Source: JBGSMF01 sp041740315
Lineage (GTDB): Bacteria; Chloroflexota; Anaerolineae; Fen-1058
Length of the DNA stretch: 5,843 nt
Assembly: GCA_041740315.1 (NCBI GenBank)
Contig: JBGSMF010000327.1
Span: forward strand, 1-5,843
Reading direction: 5' to 3'
Under the pieces are notes generated by a model. It did no database searches. It was not told where the DNA came from and was given only the letters and a program-made list of their open reading frames with translations. Numbering within the stretch: position 1 is the first letter of the stretch; each line of letters opens with the position of its first letter. Shown here in pieces: positions 3,749 to 5,843 of this stretch. A program made the translations under genes and the position numbers.

Positions 3749-5843
3749 TCAGCTTATATCGCCTTCGCCGCTCCAAAAGCGATTGACGCGCTCGGCCAGC
3801 AACTGGTGTTCTGGGGCTTTTAAGCCTGGATCGGCCCGGAACAGCTTTTCGGCCTGCGCCCGCGCCAATTCCAGCAAGTTGACATCGGTTACCTTGGCCA
3901 TGCGCAGGTCGGGCAAGCCGCTCTGGCGCGTGCCAAAAAATTCGCCCGGGCCGCGCAATTCCAGGTCCTTTTCGGCCAGCGCGAACCCATCGCTAATCGT
4001 TTCAATGGCGCTCAATCGCTCATCGCTGGTGGCGTTGCCCGAATCGGCCAGCAGCAGGCAAAAAGCCGGCGCTGTCCCACGCCCAACGCGGCCACGAAAC
4101 TGGTGCAGTTGCGACAGGCCAAAGCGGTTGGCCCCCTCTACCAGCATCACGGTGGCATTGGGAACGTCAATGCCCACCTCTACCACCGAGGTAGAAACCA
4201 GAACGTCCAGTTCGCCGCGCGCGAATTGCCCCATAGTGGCTTCTTTCTCTTCGCCCTTCATGCGGCCGTGCAACAGGCCCAGCCGCAACTGGGGAAAAAT
4301 CTCTTGCTTTAGCCGCTTGTATTCCTCTACCGCCGACTTTACCTCCATGTCACGCGCTTTGAGCTTTTCGGATTCTTTAACCAGCGGGCAAATGATAAAA
4401 GCCTGGTGACCCTTGGATACCTGGGATCTGACAAAAGTATAGGCCCGTTCGCGTTCGGTGGGAAACAGCCAGTGGGTTTCAATCTTTTGGCGGCCCGGCG
4501 GCATTTCGTTGATGAGAGAAAGATCCAGGTCGCCATACAAGGTGAGCGCCAGCGTGCGCGGGATGGGGGTGGCTGTCATGACCAGCACGTGTGGCAAATA
4601 GCCCTTTTGACGCAGCGCGGCGCGCTGCTGCACCCCAAAGCGATGCTGTTCGTCAATGACAATCAAGCCCAGGTCATGGAAAACCACACCCGCCTGGATC
4701 AAGGCATGGGTGCCCACGACGATATTCGCCTTGCCCTCCGCCAGTTCGCCATAGATCATCTGCTTCTCGGCTTCTGGCGTGCTGCCGGTGAGCAAGCGCA
4801 GGGTGGCGCGCTCGCCCAAGATGTTGGCCATCGTCCTGGCATGTTGCTCGGCCAGGATTTCGGTAGGCGCCATAAAGGCCACCTGCGCGCCAGCCTGCAT
4901 CGCCGCCCACGCCGCCGCCGCGGCAACCACCGTCTTGCCCGAACCCACATCACCCTGCAGCAGGCGGTTCATGGGCACCGCTTGGCGGAGATCGGCCAAG
5001 ATTTCATCTAGCGCATGCCGCTGCGCCGCTGTTAGCAGGTACGGCAGGCCAGCCACAAGCTGCTCCACCGCCGCCAGGTCAAACTCTAGCGCGCGGCCTT
5101 GCTCCGAACGCCAGGCCTGCCGCTGGATCAGCACACCCATCTGAATCAGAAACAACTCGTCAAAAGCCAGCCGCTTGCGCGCGCGGTTCAGGTCATCCCA
5201 ATCTTCTGGAAAGTGAACCTGCCTGAGCGCCATGCCCAAATCGGCCAAGTGGGCCGGCTGGGTAACAGAAGCGGGCAAATGATCGGCTACGCGCGGCGTC
5301 CAATACTCTACCACCCGCTTCATCACTCGGCGCAGCCAACGATTTGTAATGCCCTCGGTCAAAGGATAGACCGGCACCAGCCGGGCGGTATGCAACAATT
5401 CCTTGTCCAGCGGCTCCCATTCGGGGTTTTGAAACGTCAGCCGCCCCATATACTCTTCCACCCGTCCGCTGATGACAATTTGAGTGCCACGCGTGAGCTT
5501 GTCTAGCAGATAAGCCTGGTTGAACCAGGTGCACTGAATCACGCCCGAATCATCGCTGAGGACAGCCTGAAACATCTGGGCGCCGCCGCGCGTCCGCCGC
5601 ACACCTGCCTCCCACACCGTAGCGATAATGGTGACCTCTTCGCCATATTCTAGCTGACCGATCAACTTGAGGCGTCGAAAATCGTCATAGCGGCGGGGGA
5701 ACAATTGCAGCAGGTCACGAATAGTCGTTACGCCCAGGCGGGCGAATTTTTCGGCAAAAGCTTCCTTGATGCCCGAGAGTGTCGTGACAGGCGCGCTCAA
5801 TCCCAAGCGCGCCGCAGCCTGCTCGCGCGGGCGGCTGGGCGGG
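3749..5843 (-). CDS. recG: ATP-dependent DNA helicase RecG, 5' end cut off by the window edge
   Basis: RecG is a double-stranded DNA translocase that remodels stalled replication forks and branched recombination intermediates. Counting residues from the TTG at 5806, the sequence shows the wedge/OB-fold region (about 30-150, with FPRRYDD at 36-42), Walker A GDVGSGKT (285-292), PTEILA (314-319), GTHALIQ (365-371), the DEQH box (385-388), TATPIPRT (411-418), HGRM (513-516), VVEVGIDVPN (541-550) and the motif VI stretch QLHQFRGRVGRG (566-577). The C-terminal LELRGPGEFFGTRQSGLPD (615-633) is the conserved RecG-specific region needed for translocation. The frame stays open to the right edge for 12 more codons (Pro/Arg/Ala-rich), and no ribosome site precedes the TTG, so the real start is probably outside the window. 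E. coli RecG has 693 residues; the 685 seen from the TTG cover all core domains. coaD follows 38 bp after the stop. Confidence 0.97.
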   Translation of the reverse strand, partial: PPSRPREQAAARLGLSAPVTTLSGIKEAFAEKFARLGVTTIRDLLQLFPRRYDDFRRLKLIGQLEYGEEVTIIATVWEAGVRRTRGGAQMFQAVLSDDSGVIQCTWFNQAYLLDKLTRGTQIVISGRVEEYMGRLTFQNPEWEPLDKELLHTARLVPVYPLTEGITNRWLRRVMKRVVEYWTPRVADHLPASVTQPAHLADLGMALRQVHFPEDWDDLNRARKRLAFDELFLIQMGVLIQRQAWRSEQGRALEFDLAAVEQLVAGLPYLLTAAQRHALDEILADLRQAVPMNRLLQGDVGSGKTVVAAAAAWAAMQAGAQVAFMAPTEILAEQHARTMANILGERATLRLLTGSTPEAEKQMIYGELAEGKANIVVGTHALIQAGVVFHDLGLIVIDEQHRFGVQQRAALRQKGYLPHVLVMTATPIPRTLALTLYGDLDLSLINEMPPGRQKIETHWLFPTERERAYTFVRSQVSKGHQAFIICPLVKESEKLKARDMEVKSAVEEYKRLKQEIFPQLRLGLLHGRMKGEEKEATMGQFARGELDVLVSTSVVEVGIDVPNATVMLVEGANRFGLSQLHQFRGRVGRGTAPAFCLLLADSGNATSDERLSAIETISDGFALAEKDLELRGPGEFFGTRQSGLPDLRMAKVTDVNLLELARAQAEKLFRADPGLKAPEHQLLAERVNRFWSGEGDIS

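Noticed and set aside
3726..4409. Long plus-strand open frame opposite recG (and others at 4406-5011, 2688-3329 and 1262-1726)
   Set aside because: They lie antisense to clear genes, have no recognisable domains or ribosome sites, and follow from the codon bias of GC-rich genes.

Overview
All genes in this window lie on the minus strand, so transcription runs from the right edge to the left. In that order they are recG (helicase, cut by the right edge), coaD (pantetheine-phosphate adenylyltransferase), a DivIVA/ATPase-like coiled-coil gene, rpmF (ribosomal protein L32), fabD (malonyl-CoA:ACP transacylase) and a beta-class DNA methyltransferase. The organism is a bacterium. The L32 sequence type, the coaD / coiled-coil 'ATPase' / rpmF / fabD order, the high GC of the core genes and the frequent TTG/GTG starts suggest Chloroflexota, perhaps Anaerolineae-like. 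This is inferred from memory of such genomes, not from a search.

Right part (about 2609-5843): recG, coaD and the coiled-coil gene are closely spaced with no visible terminator between them, as in one operon whose promoter lies beyond the right edge. coaD (TTG) and the coiled-coil gene (GTG) each have a GGAGG ribosome site five bases before a non-ATG start.

Middle (about 1207-2608): a consensus sigma70-type promoter (TTGACA, 16 bp, TATAAT) drives rpmF and fabD. A GC-rich 10-bp hairpin sits between the two genes, and an 11-bp-stem intrinsic terminator follows fabD. This unit couples a ribosomal protein to fatty-acid synthesis.

Left part (1-1206): directly after the fabD terminator, a second promoter (TTGACA, 17 bp, TATGCT) is placed so that the predicted transcription start is the A of the methyltransferase ATG, predicting a leaderless mRNA. 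The gene is visibly more AT-rich than its neighbours. It ends inside a degenerate repeat whose copies carry small hairpins with matched base changes, and that repeat supplies its last codons and stop. The methyltransferase with its own promoter and flanking repeats looks like a later insertion beside a housekeeping cluster. No restriction partner is visible in the window.

The window is mostly core metabolism. The least ordinary parts are the leaderless methyltransferase cassette and the hairpin repeats at the left edge. I found no tRNA, rRNA, CRISPR array or insertion sequence.
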